Assembly: GCF_008974245.1 (NCBI RefSeq)
Contig: NZ_BBZI01000005.1
Span: 986,040-1,050,039 of the forward strand
Reading direction: 5' to 3'
DNA from: Streptomyces abyssomicinicus
GTDB lineage: Bacteria; Actinomycetota; Actinomycetes; Streptomycetales; Streptomycetaceae
Length of the DNA: 64,000 nt
A program made the translations under genes and the position numbers. Under the pieces are notes generated by a model. The model was not told the origin of the DNA and searched no databases. It was given only the letters and a program-made list of their open reading frames with translations. Shown here in pieces: positions 53,536 to 62,185 of this stretch. Each line of letters begins with the position of its first letter. The stretch's first letter is position 1.

Positions 53536-55075
53536 TCCGCGCTTCGCACGCGAGGCCCTGCAGCTGCACTACTTCTTCGCTGTCCAGCGGCTCGGAGGCC
53601 GCGGAAACGGCGGCCCGCTGCTCTCGCTGCTGTGGGAGAGCTGCGCTCAGGCGGGCATGAACGCCACACCGCAGCCCGGCGGAGACCTCTCCCTCCCCCT
53701 CGACCTGGCCGAAGGTCCCGGATTCCTCTCCCTCCGGCAGCGCACCGACCCCGCCGGCACGAGGCAGGCCATGCTGTACCGCCTGCACGACACCATCGGA
53801 CTGACCGTCATGCTGGCGGCCGACGAGGGCCCGGGCCGCACCGCCGCAGAGAGCGCACAGGTGCTGCACGCTCTCGGCCAGTCATGGGATCGATCCCGGT
53901 CACGGGCTGCCGCAACCCTCGGGCAGGACGGCTCGGGCGACCTGTCGTTGCTCGGTACGGTCCGCGTGCACCGGTCACTCATCCGCCCCGGTACGGCCGC
54001 GCTGCCGGCCGAATTCGCCTTGGCCGGCGAGGCGCTCCGGCAGGAGCTCTCACCAGCATCCCGTCTCTCCCGTCCCGTGGAGACGGAGAACGGGATCGCC
54101 CTGTGGGAAATCATCGAACCGGGCGCAGGCTTCCACACCGACCGCGTGCTGCTCCTCACCACAGAATCCACCGACGAGCAGGAAGGCCAGCTGGACGACT
54201 GGTCCTGGTCAGCTGCCCATGACGGCCTGGTACCGCTGACCCGTTACCTCATCAACGCCACCCTCATACGTGACCAGTACCGGGTACGCGCCGAAAACGG
54301 CGCACGCCTGAACGACCGGCTGCGCCGTCTACGACAGCACGGTGAGGAACTGACCCGGGACTGGCAGCGGTTGACGGCAGATACGGCGACCCGCCCGCAC
54401 ACCAGCCGACGTGACCTGGCGCGCTGGGAGAGCATTGCCACACAGGCCCAGGCGGTCCTCGCCGAGGAGCGGCTGGCGGGCGCGACCACCACCGACCTGC
54501 GCGCCATGGCCCGCACCGTCGAAATTGCGGCGGCCAAGATGCGTGCGCTGGGTACGGACGCGGATGGGCGGCCGAGAACGCTGGACTCGGACGAGGAGTT
54601 CCGCACGCGACTGCCCGAGGTGCTCGACGACGACCTGACCTACCTGGCGATTGCCAGGGAACAGGTCACCGAGGCCGCTCGGGTCGCCACCGAGTCCTCT
54701 GCCCAGCGCCTGCAGAGCCACCAGCAGTACCTCACCCTGATCCAGACCACAGTGATCGGCGCCCTGCTGATGACGCTCACCGCCGTCCAGGCCCTGGAGT
54801 ACAAACTGCCCCTGCCGGGCCGACTGCACGCCCCGCTGATTGCGCTACTGGGTTCCCTCGGCCTCGGCCTTCCTCTGATGGTCCTCCGCCGCTGGCGCGC
54901 CGGCACCGGGGGGCGCATGAGCGGCACGCTGGAACTCGTCTCCCTCACCGCCATTGGCGCGGCCGCTGGATGGCTCGCTGGCAGCATCACCGGCCACACG
55001 ACGGTCGGCGTTCTGACCGGCACGGTTCTCCTCGTCGCCGCGGGCCTCTGGCTGACACGCAGACCGGGTCATTGA
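53525..55075 (+). CDS. CATRA conflict-system membrane protein (caspase/TPR-associated)
   Basis: A 516-residue protein. The N-terminal half (about 1-240; REALQLHYFFAVQRLGG, GPGFLSLRQRT, DTIGLTVMLAADEGPG, GTVRVHRSLIRPGTAALPA) fits the CATRA-N type. A helical segment follows (ENGARLNDRLRRLRQHGEEL, VLAEERLAGATTTDLRAMAR). Four membrane helices then form the C-terminal 110 residues (LIQTTVIGALLMTL, LIALLGSLGLGLPLMVL, LTAIGAAAGWLAGSI, VGVLTGTVLLVAAGLWL). It may be the membrane effector or cleavage target of the divergent CHAT protease. That is inference from the family and gene pairing. Confidence 0.78.
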   Translation: MSSDPRFAREALQLHYFFAVQRLGGRGNGGPLLSLLWESCAQAGMNATPQPGGDLSLPLDLAEGPGFLSLRQRTDPAGTRQAMLYRLHDTIGLTVMLAADEGPGRTAAESAQVLHALGQSWDRSRSRAAATLGQDGSGDLSLLGTVRVHRSLIRPGTAALPAEFALAGEALRQELSPASRLSRPVETENGIALWEIIEPGAGFHTDRVLLLTTESTDEQEGQLDDWSWSAAHDGLVPLTRYLINATLIRDQYRVRAENGARLNDRLRRLRQHGEELTRDWQRLTADTATRPHTSRRDLARWESIATQAQAVLAEERLAGATTTDLRAMARTVEIAAAKMRALGTDADGRPRTLDSDEEFRTRLPEVLDDDLTYLAIAREQVTEAARVATESSAQRLQSHQQYLTLIQTTVIGALLMTLTAVQALEYKLPLPGRLHAPLIALLGSLGLGLPLMVLRRWRAGTGGRMSGTLELVSLTAIGAAAGWLAGSITGHTTVGVLTGTVLLVAAGLWLTRRPGH

Positions 55076-55523
55076 GCGTCTTCAGCGTTGACGCTCAGGG
55101 TGAGGACGGCAGCGGCGATGACGGTCATGCGGTTGGGGCGGCAGCGAGCTCTGCGGAAGATGCGCCAGGACTTCAGTCTCGCGACGCTTCGTTCGACCAG
55201 TGCTCGTGCCGCTGACAGGGCCCGGTTGATCGTCCGCTGGGTCGCGGTGAGGTCGTGGGTGCGTCCGGGCAGTGCGGTCGAAATCCACAGCAGCTTGTCC
55301 GCAGGATCGGCGATGACCTGCACGTTCACGCCGTGGCGGCGGTGCCTCTGGGAGAAGTCGGCCCGGCTGTCACCGACCCGGTCGCACTCGGCGAGCGTGC
55401 CGTCGAGCAGGACGTGATCGGGATCCGTTCCCGCAGGACTTGTAGCAGTCCGGGCGCTCGCCGGGACAAGTGGTCGACGACGGTGGTGACGTAGGCGTGC
55501 CCTCGGGGAACGAGCACGGCCTT
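55069..55523 (-). pseudogene. Truncated DDE transposase remnant (IS5-like, DDE_Tnp_4)
   Basis: The minus strand has VLLDGTLAECDRVGD, QRHRRHGVNVQVIADPADKL, LWISTALPGRTHDLTA and then ALVERSVARLKSWRIFRRAR. These are DDE_Tnp_4 segments, but the stretch between THDLTA and the C-terminal helix, with a catalytic Asp, is deleted. The frame also shifts upstream, near DPDHV. The 5' part is cut off by the IS at 55524. Its 3' end overlaps the last codons of the CATRA membrane gene. Confidence 0.8.
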
Positions 55524-56420
55524 CAGAGCTCGTAACACGATCTTGTTGAATGGCCCTGGTCACAGTGACCGGTGCGATGATTCGGCCGTTCGGGATGGTG
55601 TGAGTACCCGGTCGTGGATCGTGGACGATGACCTGTGGCGCTGATCGAGCCGCTGCTGCCGCCCTGGCCCGAGAAGGCTCCCGGCCCGCGTCCTGTGCTG
55701 GACCGGTTGTATCTGCGGGGCATTTTGTACGTGCTGCACAACGACATCGCCTGGCAACTGCTGCCGTTGGAGCTGGGGTTCGGTTCGGGTCAGACCTGCT
55801 GGCGGCGGCTGGAGCGGTGGCAGCAGGCCGGGGTCTTCGACCGACTGCACCGGATCCTGCTTGCCGAGCTGAACGCGGCCGGCAGCTGGACTGGTCCAGG
55901 GCGTGCGTGGACGGTTCCCATGTCCGCGCGAAAAAAGGGGGAGCCGACACCGGCCCGTCGCTGGTTGCCCGGCGGAAGGCGGGCAACCAGCACCATCTGA
56001 TCTGCGACGGACGCGGTACCCCGTTCAAGGTCAACGCCACCGTGGCCAACGTCAATGGCGTCACCCAGACTCTCGCCCTGGTCGACGGCATCCCGCCTGT
56101 CGCCGGCCAGCCGGCCCGACCGCGACGACATCCTGATGCCCTGCTCGGCGACAAGGGCTACGACTCCGACCCCAACCGCCGCGAACTGTGCAAGCGCCGG
56201 ATCCTGCCGATGATCTCCCGCAGGGGCGCCCCGGACTTCGAGGGCCTGGCCAGCTCCGTTACGTCGTCGAGCAGGCCTTCGCCCTCCTACACCAGTTCAA
56301 ACGCCTCGCCGTCCGCAGGGAACGCCGTACCGACCACGACGCCTTCATCTCCCTCACCTGCGGCCTCATCTGCTGGAGACGCTTCAAGAAGGCCCGTACA
56401 TGATCGTGTTACGAGCTCTG
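55524..56420. mobile_element. 897-bp IS5-family insertion sequence
   Basis: Perfect 19-bp terminal inverted repeats cagagctcgtaacacgatc (55524-55542) and its complement (56402-56420). It is inserted in the transposase remnant to its left, giving an IS-in-IS nest. It carries one frameshifted transposase on the plus strand. Confidence 0.9.
55600..56403 (+). pseudogene. Frameshifted IS5-family transposase
   Basis: The protein can be followed through all three frames: STRSWIVDDDLW, then ALIEPLLPPWPEKAPGPRPV and WQLLPLELGFGSGQTCWRRL, then CVDGSHVRAKKGGADTGPS and ALLGDKGYDSDPNRRELCKR (DDE Asp residues), then LRYVVEQAFALLHQFKRLAV. A change near 55912 could be programmed frameshifting, as in many IS5 relatives. 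The breaks near 55634 and 56252 are more likely inactivating. Confidence 0.85.
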
Positions 56421-56581
56421 AAATCCTCACTGGCCGCCGCGATGACCGTCCGTACCATCGCTCGCCTGCGGGGGCAAGCGCAAGTCGTGTGTGTGACGTG
56501 GGTGTTTGAGTTTCTGATGCTCTGTCAGTAGCGTTCGCCGGGAGTTAACCACTCGGCTGAGACTGTAGGAGGATGAGCGGA

Positions 56582-57352
56582 ATGAGTGCGATGTCGGGGG
56601 GCCCTGGGACTGGAACTCCTCCGTCACCTACAGGAGGGTCGTCGCGGCGCGTCCGCTCGTGGATCGGTACCCACAAGAGCGGGCTAGGGTGGCTGGTTGC
56701 TCTTGTCTTGGTTCCATTGAGTATTCCCTTTATCGAGAAGGCCATTGGTGGCTCTAGTGATGAGAAGCCTGTATCGGTAGCATCGCCAACCTCTGTGGTC
56801 CCATCGAACAATGGTGGATCGTCGGGCGCTGAAGATGCTCAGCCGTCGGCTCCTGTGCAAGCGTCAGCGTCTCCTTCCTCCGTAACGTACGAGTTGATTT
56901 ACGAAGGACAGGAAATGCAGCTTGGGCTTCCTGAGTTCCCGAAGTATGGCACTCTTGATTTTGATGCGCCTGCTGTGCGAATTGTGGGTGAAGAGCAGTT
57001 TGATGAACTGGTTGAAGGGGCCGAGAAGACGGGGCAGCCTATCGCTGCTGATTTGAGTTATTTCAATGATCTTTGGGGGTACTTGAGGGTTCGAGATGGG
57101 CGTAATGTGGCTCAAATTGAAAGTGCCCCAACCTCGCCGGAGGAATGCGCTCTAAGTGCGAACCTAGGGGGGTTTACCTCTGCGAAGATGTCTGAGTGGC
57201 CGCTTAAGCTACACGATCGATTCTGCTTCCTGACGGATCAGGGGAACGTCGCCAGTGCGGAGATCACCGAATTTATTGGTGGCGAAAAAGATTCTTATAC
57301 GGGTCCTCCGAGTCAGATTGAGTTCACTGCCACTCTGTGGAAGCGCTCCTAG
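56582..57352 (+). CDS. Membrane-anchored extracellular protein, unknown function
   Basis: A 256-residue protein of lower GC and much less third-position bias than the flanking genes, so probably acquired. A basic N-terminus (SSRRVRSWIGTHKSG) precedes one membrane helix (LGWLVALVLVPLSIPFI, about residue 38). A Ser/Pro-rich stretch follows, then a ~150-residue outer domain with two cysteines (ECALSANLGG and RFCFLTDQGN) and a beta-rich end (ASAEITEF, IEFTATLWKRS). Such Cys-paired ends occur in exported domains of actinobacterial membrane proteins. AGGAGG abuts ATG 56573 directly but is nine bases from ATG 56582, so 56582 is chosen. Confidence 0.72.
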   Translation: MSAMSGGPGTGTPPSPTGGSSRRVRSWIGTHKSGLGWLVALVLVPLSIPFIEKAIGGSSDEKPVSVASPTSVVPSNNGGSSGAEDAQPSAPVQASASPSSVTYELIYEGQEMQLGLPEFPKYGTLDFDAPAVRIVGEEQFDELVEGAEKTGQPIAADLSYFNDLWGYLRVRDGRNVAQIESAPTSPEECALSANLGGFTSAKMSEWPLKLHDRFCFLTDQGNVASAEITEFIGGEKDSYTGPPSQIEFTATLWKRS

Positions 57353-57819
57353 TTTGGGCCGCCCGATTCAACGTTCTTCGCAACAAAAATTCCCCTTGGA
57401 TAGAGTGTCGTGCGGCGGTAGTCGAGCCAGGTGCGGGGGCCGTCGCAGCGGCAGGCGCGGGCCTTGCCCAGCTCGACGGCCTTTTTCTTGCGGGGGGGGG
57501 GCTGGTCCCTTGACCTCGAGCCCGTAGTGCTTCGAAACGGCTTCACTGGCTGTGACCTGGGGTTTCTGTGAGCGGTCAGGTTGCTCGCCGGTACTCGTTG
57601 ATGAGTCAGGCCACGGCTTGTCGGCGTCGGATGCGGGCTTCGGGGAAGGAGTAACATGCCCGAATTACACCGCGCGCCAACGGACTGCATGATGATGTGA
57701 GTCCGTAGTGCATCCGCCTGGCGCCTCCGCGCTGGGCCACCATCCTGGAGCCGCGCTGATGAAGTGATCTGCGTTAAGATGACCGGCCGTCGGATCGGTT
57801 GAGGTCGAAGGGGGCGGAA
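57353..57819. other. Degraded region with 10-G run
   Basis: No intact gene. On the minus strand, KKKAVELGKARACRCDGPRT followed by WLDYRR looks like the remains of a coding sequence. Its frame is interrupted at a run of ten G at 57492-57501. Short frames around 57560-57780 have no family match. The run could be a slipped-strand mutation site or a sequencing uncertainty. Confidence 0.5.
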
Positions 57820-58665
57820 GTGGCGGGAGGAGCGGGGCAGTCGAGTTCAACGTCGGAGGGGGACGCGAGCGCAGGGACTCCGGCTGCGCCATCACAGGGA
57901 CCTCGGTCCGGAAGGTCGGCTCGGCGCCGAGCACTCGACTGGTTTCACAGCTTGAGTGAGACCGGGAAGGTGACAATTCTGGCGGCTTTTGTCGTCGGAG
58001 TGGTCGGTCTAATTGGGAGTATCTCGAGCTCCCTCATCACTGCGGCGCTCTCGAATGATGGAGACTCAAAAGGATCAGGGTCCGAACCTTCCGTGAGTCA
58101 AAGCCCAATTCCGACTCAGAACGTCGATGAGAGCAAAGACGCCAAGCCTTCGGGAAGCCAGCAGGCGGTCACTCCCACGGCTCCGTCTAACAGCGCCATC
58201 GACTCCGGCAGCGGTGACACGGGGGCCTCTGGCTCCGCGACGGACCGAGGTTTGGACTCGGCGGGTGAAAGCCAACCCGCCTCGCCTCGGTCATCATGCG
58301 CCCAGGCGAGTAAGCCAGCGAAGGTACGGGGTGCGGCTTACGCAAGCCCCTGCATCACGATCGAATTGAACGGGACGGTCAGTATCTCCAGCTCGTTCAA
58401 GTCGGAGTACGCACGCGAGTACACGCTCTGGGTATGGCTCACGGACGAGGGTGGTCAGCCCGTACGCGACACCGTGAAGTCATGCACCGTAGTGTTCTCG
58501 CAAGTTGGCCAGACAGAGCATTGCGAACGCGGCGACATTACGCCGCCGCACGCAGGGAAGTGGGGGGCGGCGGTAGACATCTTCACGGATAGAGTGAACG
58601 AGCCGCCCATCTGGGGCACGCAATACGTTGGAGCGGGGAGTGGCTCCGTGGAGTGGCAGCCCTGA
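57820..58665 (+). CDS. Membrane-anchored extracellular protein, unknown function
   Basis: A 281-residue protein built like the one at 56582. A cytoplasmic low-complexity start ends in basic GRSARRRALDWFHSL, then one helix (KVTILAAFVVGVVGLIGSIS). A 100-residue Ser/Gly/Asp/Thr linker follows, then a C-terminal domain of ~110 residues with four cysteines (SSCAQAS, ASPCITIELNG, KSCTVVFS, TEHCERGD). Its ends (YTLWVWLTDEGGQPV, KWGAAVDIFTDRV) suggest a beta-sandwich. GTG 57820 has an AAGGGGGC box and is preferred to TTG 57799. GC is lower than the backbone. No family recognised. Confidence 0.72.
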   Translation: MAGGAGQSSSTSEGDASAGTPAAPSQGPRSGRSARRRALDWFHSLSETGKVTILAAFVVGVVGLIGSISSSLITAALSNDGDSKGSGSEPSVSQSPIPTQNVDESKDAKPSGSQQAVTPTAPSNSAIDSGSGDTGASGSATDRGLDSAGESQPASPRSSCAQASKPAKVRGAAYASPCITIELNGTVSISSSFKSEYAREYTLWVWLTDEGGQPVRDTVKSCTVVFSQVGQTEHCERGDITPPHAGKWGAAVDIFTDRVNEPPIWGTQYVGAGSGSVEWQP

Positions 58666-58815
58666 CCCAAGGCCCAGCGTGATGCGCGCTTCGTTGCGCG
58701 GGACGGCCTCGTGCGAGGGCTGCGGAGTAGGGCGGGTGAACAGCGAAGGAGCGACCGTTCATGTGCGGAGTCCGCTCTGTAACGCTGTAGGTGCCGAGAA
58801 CCACGTCCATCCAGG

Positions 58816-59690
58816 TCACGCGGCATGTTGGTACTCATGGAGAAGGCCGCCGAGTCGGTCGCGTCTGCGGACGTCGAGGTGGACGAGTGCATCGGATTCG
58901 AGCGGTTTCGGGAGTGGGTGTAGGGGAGCGGCGCCTGCGAGGGCCCGGTGGGGGCGGTGCTGGTTGTAGAACTCCTCGTACTCGCGCAGGGCGTGCACGA
59001 GGTGGGCGTGGTTCCAGATGAGCGTGCGGTCGAGGAGTTCGCTCCTGCAGGATCGGATCCATCTCTCCATGAGCGCGTTCATCCGGGGCATCCTCACCCC
59101 GGTTTGCACGACCTCGATGCCCTCGCCGGCGAGCACGGCGTCGAATCCTGCCGGGTAGCGTACGTCGCGGTCTCGGACCAGGTATGTGATCTCTGCTCCG
59201 GCGTCCTTGAGGTCCATGACGAGATTCCGGGCGACCTGAGTGACCCAGGCTGCGGAGGGCTGAGCGGTGACCCCGAGGATGCGGATGCGTCGGGTGGCGT
59301 GTTCGATCACTGCCAGCACGGTCAGGTTCGTGCCGGAGAGGGTCTTGGTTTCGAAGAAGTCGGCGGCCAGGGTGGCTTCGGCTTGGGAGCGGAGGAAGGC
59401 GGCCCAGGTGGTGTGCTGCCGGTCTGGTGCGGGTGGGATGCCGTGTTCCTTGAGAATGCTCCATACGGTGGAGGCGGCGACCGTGATGCCGAGGGCGCGA
59501 GTTCGCCGTGTATGCGCCTGTAGCCCCAGTCGGGGTTTTCCCGTGCGAGGCGTAGGACCAGGGCGCGGATGGAGCGGATGGTGCGGGGGCGTCCCGGGCG
59601 CTTCGGGAAGCCCTGGCATGTCGGCGGCGGAGGAGTTCGCGGTGCCAGCGCAGCAGGGTGTCGGGGGGAGACGATCAGGCGGAGCTGGCG
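58816..59690 (-). pseudogene. Frameshifted IS integrase-type transposase
   Basis: The C-terminal two thirds are intact in one frame: TVAASTVWSILKEHGIPPAP, TLAADFFETKTLSGTNLTVL (first Asp), ITYLVRDRDVRYPAGFDAVL (second Asp), RMPRMNALMERWIRSCRSEL (Glu) and YNQHRPHRALAGAAPLHP. Upstream of about 59510 the frame changes: IRSIRALVLRLARENPDWGY and RRIHGELA are read in another frame. The 5' end (DNA-binding part) is missing near 59690. It is the same family as the transposase at 47975 but a different element. Confidence 0.85.
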
Positions 59691-59834
59691 ACCGGTGGAC
59701 GGGAGTGAAGGTGTGGTCGCCTGCGCGCCGTGTCCGAATCCGTGGGAGGCGATGCGTCCATCAGTGGCCCGGGGGACTACCGCCGGAAGCCGAGTTTCAG
59801 CATCGATGTCGGTGCCGGATGGAACGATCCTGGC

Positions 59835-61712
59835 ATGACCGACGAGACGTTCGACTGGCCATCGTTCCTGAAACGCTGGCAGGAGGAGTGGGATCCCGAC
59901 CCGGAGCGCAGTGAGCCCTCCGTGCTTGGCCGGCCGGCCGCAGCCGAGGAGACGATCGCGGCGGCGGAGCGGCGGCTGGGGATGCGGCTGCCGCCGTCGT
60001 ATCGGGGGTTCCTGGCCGCGAGCGACGGGTGGTGGGTGGGAGCCATTGCGTCCGTGTACCGGCTCGGCGGTGTCCAGGACGTTGATCGGCACGACGATCC
60101 GTACGGTCTCGCCGAGGTGTACGAGGAGTGCCTGGACGACGACCCCACGGACGAGGAGGTGCTGCTCGCCGGCATGTGGCGGCGGGCGTTGCGCCTGGAG
60201 ACGGAGGGCGACGACGGCTGTCACGCTCTCCTCGACCCGGGGGACACGGGCCCGGACGGGGAGTGGGCGTTGTACGTGTACCAGGGGTGGGGCGGGGAGC
60301 ACCCGGTGCGGTACCCGTCGTTCAGGGCGTACATGGAGGCGATGTACCGGGCGTTCCATGCGCGGAGCGCAGGCAGCGGACGGCCGTTCGTGAACGCGAC
60401 GACCCGGGAGCAGGACGCACGGGTGGACCGGGCCCGGGAGGCAGCGTTGTGCGGCCGTTGGGAAGAGGCGGAGCAACTGCTGGCGCAGGCCGCGGAGTTC
60501 GGTCGTCCGGGCGCACGCGGCATGCTCGACCAGATCCGGCATCTGCAAGGACGGCCGTACCTGGCCGGATTCCACGGGCTGCTGGACGACCCCCGGTACA
60601 GCGCCGACCTGGTGCCCGCGCTGGTGGCGGCGGAGAACGGGATGCGGGGCCGGCCGAGTGACATCACGCGGAGGATGCTCGCCGCGCGGGTGCCGGGCGC
60701 GGAGGCGTCGGTGCTGGATCCGATGACGGACGGAACCTACCGGTACCTGCCGCCCGGCGCCTTCGGCGAGGCAGTGACCCTGGCGAGGGAGCTGGCCCGT
60801 TGGGGTGACATCGACGCGGCGTGGCGGATGCTGCTGGCTGCGCTCCCTGCGTGGGTGCAGCCCGGTCCCGAACTGATCGCCCCGGTGGGGCTGCTGGGCG
60901 ATCCCTTGCTCGGCTCCTTGATCACCCCGGAGCGGGGGCTGGAGTTGCTGGCCACACCCCGGGCGGGCGGATCCGGTCCCGCGCCGGACCTCGCTGGGGA
61001 CCTGGACCCTCCGGGACTGACCTGGCTCACCGAGTCGTCGCCCGGCTGGCAGGCACCGACCGGGTACCGGTGCGTATGGGTGGAGGGCGTGGAGCCGGCC
61101 GGCCTGCCGGAGCTGATCGGTGAGGAGGGAGCCGAAATGGGCGACCTGGTCGACGCGGGACGGATCCGTCTCGTGCGCCGGCGAGACGAGGAAGCGCAGC
61201 CCTGGGAGGATCGGGCGAGGGCAGCCGTCGGCCGGGGCGGTGAGGGCTGGGCGTTCGCCTTCGAGCCGCACCCGCCCTCGGGCCCGCACGAGCGGTACGT
61301 GTCGCCCGCGGTGGAGGCCTCCCACGGTTCGCGGGCGGTCGTCGTGTGGAGCACTCCCACCCGCTACCCGGGAGGAAGCCCCGCCGTCTTCCACCTGTCG
61401 GTCGCCGAGGATGGCGTGGAACAGTACGCGTTCACCGTGCGCGGCACGGAGATCGAGCTCTCCGGCGTGGCCCCCGAGACTCTCGACCCGGACCGCCTGT
61501 TCACTCCCGGCGAGCAGGATGGCTCCAGTCACGGGCAAACGGGCGAACGTCGCGCCTTGGCCGCGATCAGCGGCGAGTTCGGACTCCACCTTCCCCGCTT
61601 CGCGTTGACCCGGGGCCGGGTTCACACCCTCACCACCCGCTCGTGGGCCCGCGAGCCCCGGAAGGGGGAGGCGTACGCGTACATCGTCTTCGGCCGGACC
61701 AGGCCGTCGTGA
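59835..61712 (+). CDS. SMI1/KNR4 (SUKH) family protein with DUF6461-like C-terminal region
   Basis: A 625-residue protein. The N-terminal ~190 residues are a SUKH domain: TIAAAERRLGMRLPPSYRGF then LAASDGWWVG, later YRSFRAYMEAMYRAF-like helix. The middle (about 190-420) is helical without a clear family. The end (GEGWAFAFEPHPPSG, GSRAVVVWSTPTR, FHLSVAEDGVEQYAFTVRGT) resembles DUF6461. SUKH proteins are commonly immunity proteins against contact-dependent or polymorphic toxins. No toxin is adjacent. The gene lies between two copies of one IS end, which suggests movement as cargo. ATG 59835 has only a weak ribosome-binding site. Confidence 0.8.
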   Translation: MTDETFDWPSFLKRWQEEWDPDPERSEPSVLGRPAAAEETIAAAERRLGMRLPPSYRGFLAASDGWWVGAIASVYRLGGVQDVDRHDDPYGLAEVYEECLDDDPTDEEVLLAGMWRRALRLETEGDDGCHALLDPGDTGPDGEWALYVYQGWGGEHPVRYPSFRAYMEAMYRAFHARSAGSGRPFVNATTREQDARVDRAREAALCGRWEEAEQLLAQAAEFGRPGARGMLDQIRHLQGRPYLAGFHGLLDDPRYSADLVPALVAAENGMRGRPSDITRRMLAARVPGAEASVLDPMTDGTYRYLPPGAFGEAVTLARELARWGDIDAAWRMLLAALPAWVQPGPELIAPVGLLGDPLLGSLITPERGLELLATPRAGGSGPAPDLAGDLDPPGLTWLTESSPGWQAPTGYRCVWVEGVEPAGLPELIGEEGAEMGDLVDAGRIRLVRRRDEEAQPWEDRARAAVGRGGEGWAFAFEPHPPSGPHERYVSPAVEASHGSRAVVVWSTPTRYPGGSPAVFHLSVAEDGVEQYAFTVRGTEIELSGVAPETLDPDRLFTPGEQDGSSHGQTGERRALAAISGEFGLHLPRFALTRGRVHTLTTRSWAREPRKGEAYAYIVFGRTRPS

Positions 61713-61730
61713 CTGCCGGGCGTTGTGGGC

Positions 61731-61925
61731 GCGGAGAACCGCGTCCGACCAGGTCACGCAGCATGTTGGTGCGCGCGGAGAATGCCGCCGCGACGGTCGC
61801 GTCTGCGGACGTCGAGGTGGACGAGTGGGTCGGGTTCGCAGCGCCGGGAAGGGGCTCAGCAGAGCGGCGCCTGTGACGGCTCGTTGGGGGCGGTGCTGAT
61901 TGCAGAACTTCGCGTACGTGCGCAG
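61731..61925 (-). pseudogene. Second, diverged copy of an IS 3' end
   Basis: This ~195-bp stretch matches 58790-58985 in the same orientation: shared ggtcacgc(a/g)gcatgttggt, gtcgcgtctgcggacgtcga and gtgggggcggtgctg-like segments. On the minus strand it encodes NQHRPQRAVTGAA and the tail of the 58816 transposase with frame changes. The rest of that element is absent. Confidence 0.75.
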
Positions 61926-62011
61926 GCGTCCGGCCCGGCCGGAGGTGGGTCACCGCACTGCGGAACTGGATGCCCATGGGTTGAGGTCGAGCCGTCCCTG
62001 TGCGACCACGA

Positions 62012-62047
62012 GCGTATCGTTGGCGGGCGACTCACCTCGGACACACA
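62012..62047. other. Putative attR (arm plus core)
   Basis: Arm gcgtatcgttgg (62012-62023), 11 bases, then core cctcggacacaca (62035-62047). The core equals the tRNA-Leu 3' end copy at 47798. The arm is the inverted equivalent of 47813-47824. The remaining DNA from 61926 to 62185 shows no gene. Confidence 0.6.
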
Positions 62048-62185
62048 ATTGCCCCACGGGGCACGGTTTTTGGGCAGGGGCGATCGGCACCCGCATCGGC
62101 TCCCGGCCGGGGCGGGTGTTCTGCGTTTCCGGTCCCTTCCTGGCGCTCTCTCCCTTCCCCGGTGTCTTGCCGGCCTCGCGGTTCG

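Larger units (their letters stand above)
47798..62047. mobile_element. Putative 14.2-kb integrated element at tRNA-Leu
   Basis: Bounded by direct copies of cctcggacacaca: 47798-47810, the tRNA 3' end, and 62035-62047. Inside each core lies one arm of a 12-base inverted pair: ccaacgatacgc at 47813-47824 and gcgtatcgttgg at 62012-62023. Joining the ends would place the core between inverted arms, as in an attP. Contents are a truncated integrase, degenerate IS elements, a CHAT/CATRA system, two membrane-anchored exported proteins of lower GC, and a SUKH protein. No intact integrase, so it is probably fixed. Confidence 0.65.

Noticed and set aside
59322..61757. An 811-codon minus-strand reading frame
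   Set aside because: Antisense to the SUKH gene. Only its end coincides with the transposase remnant at 58816-59690.
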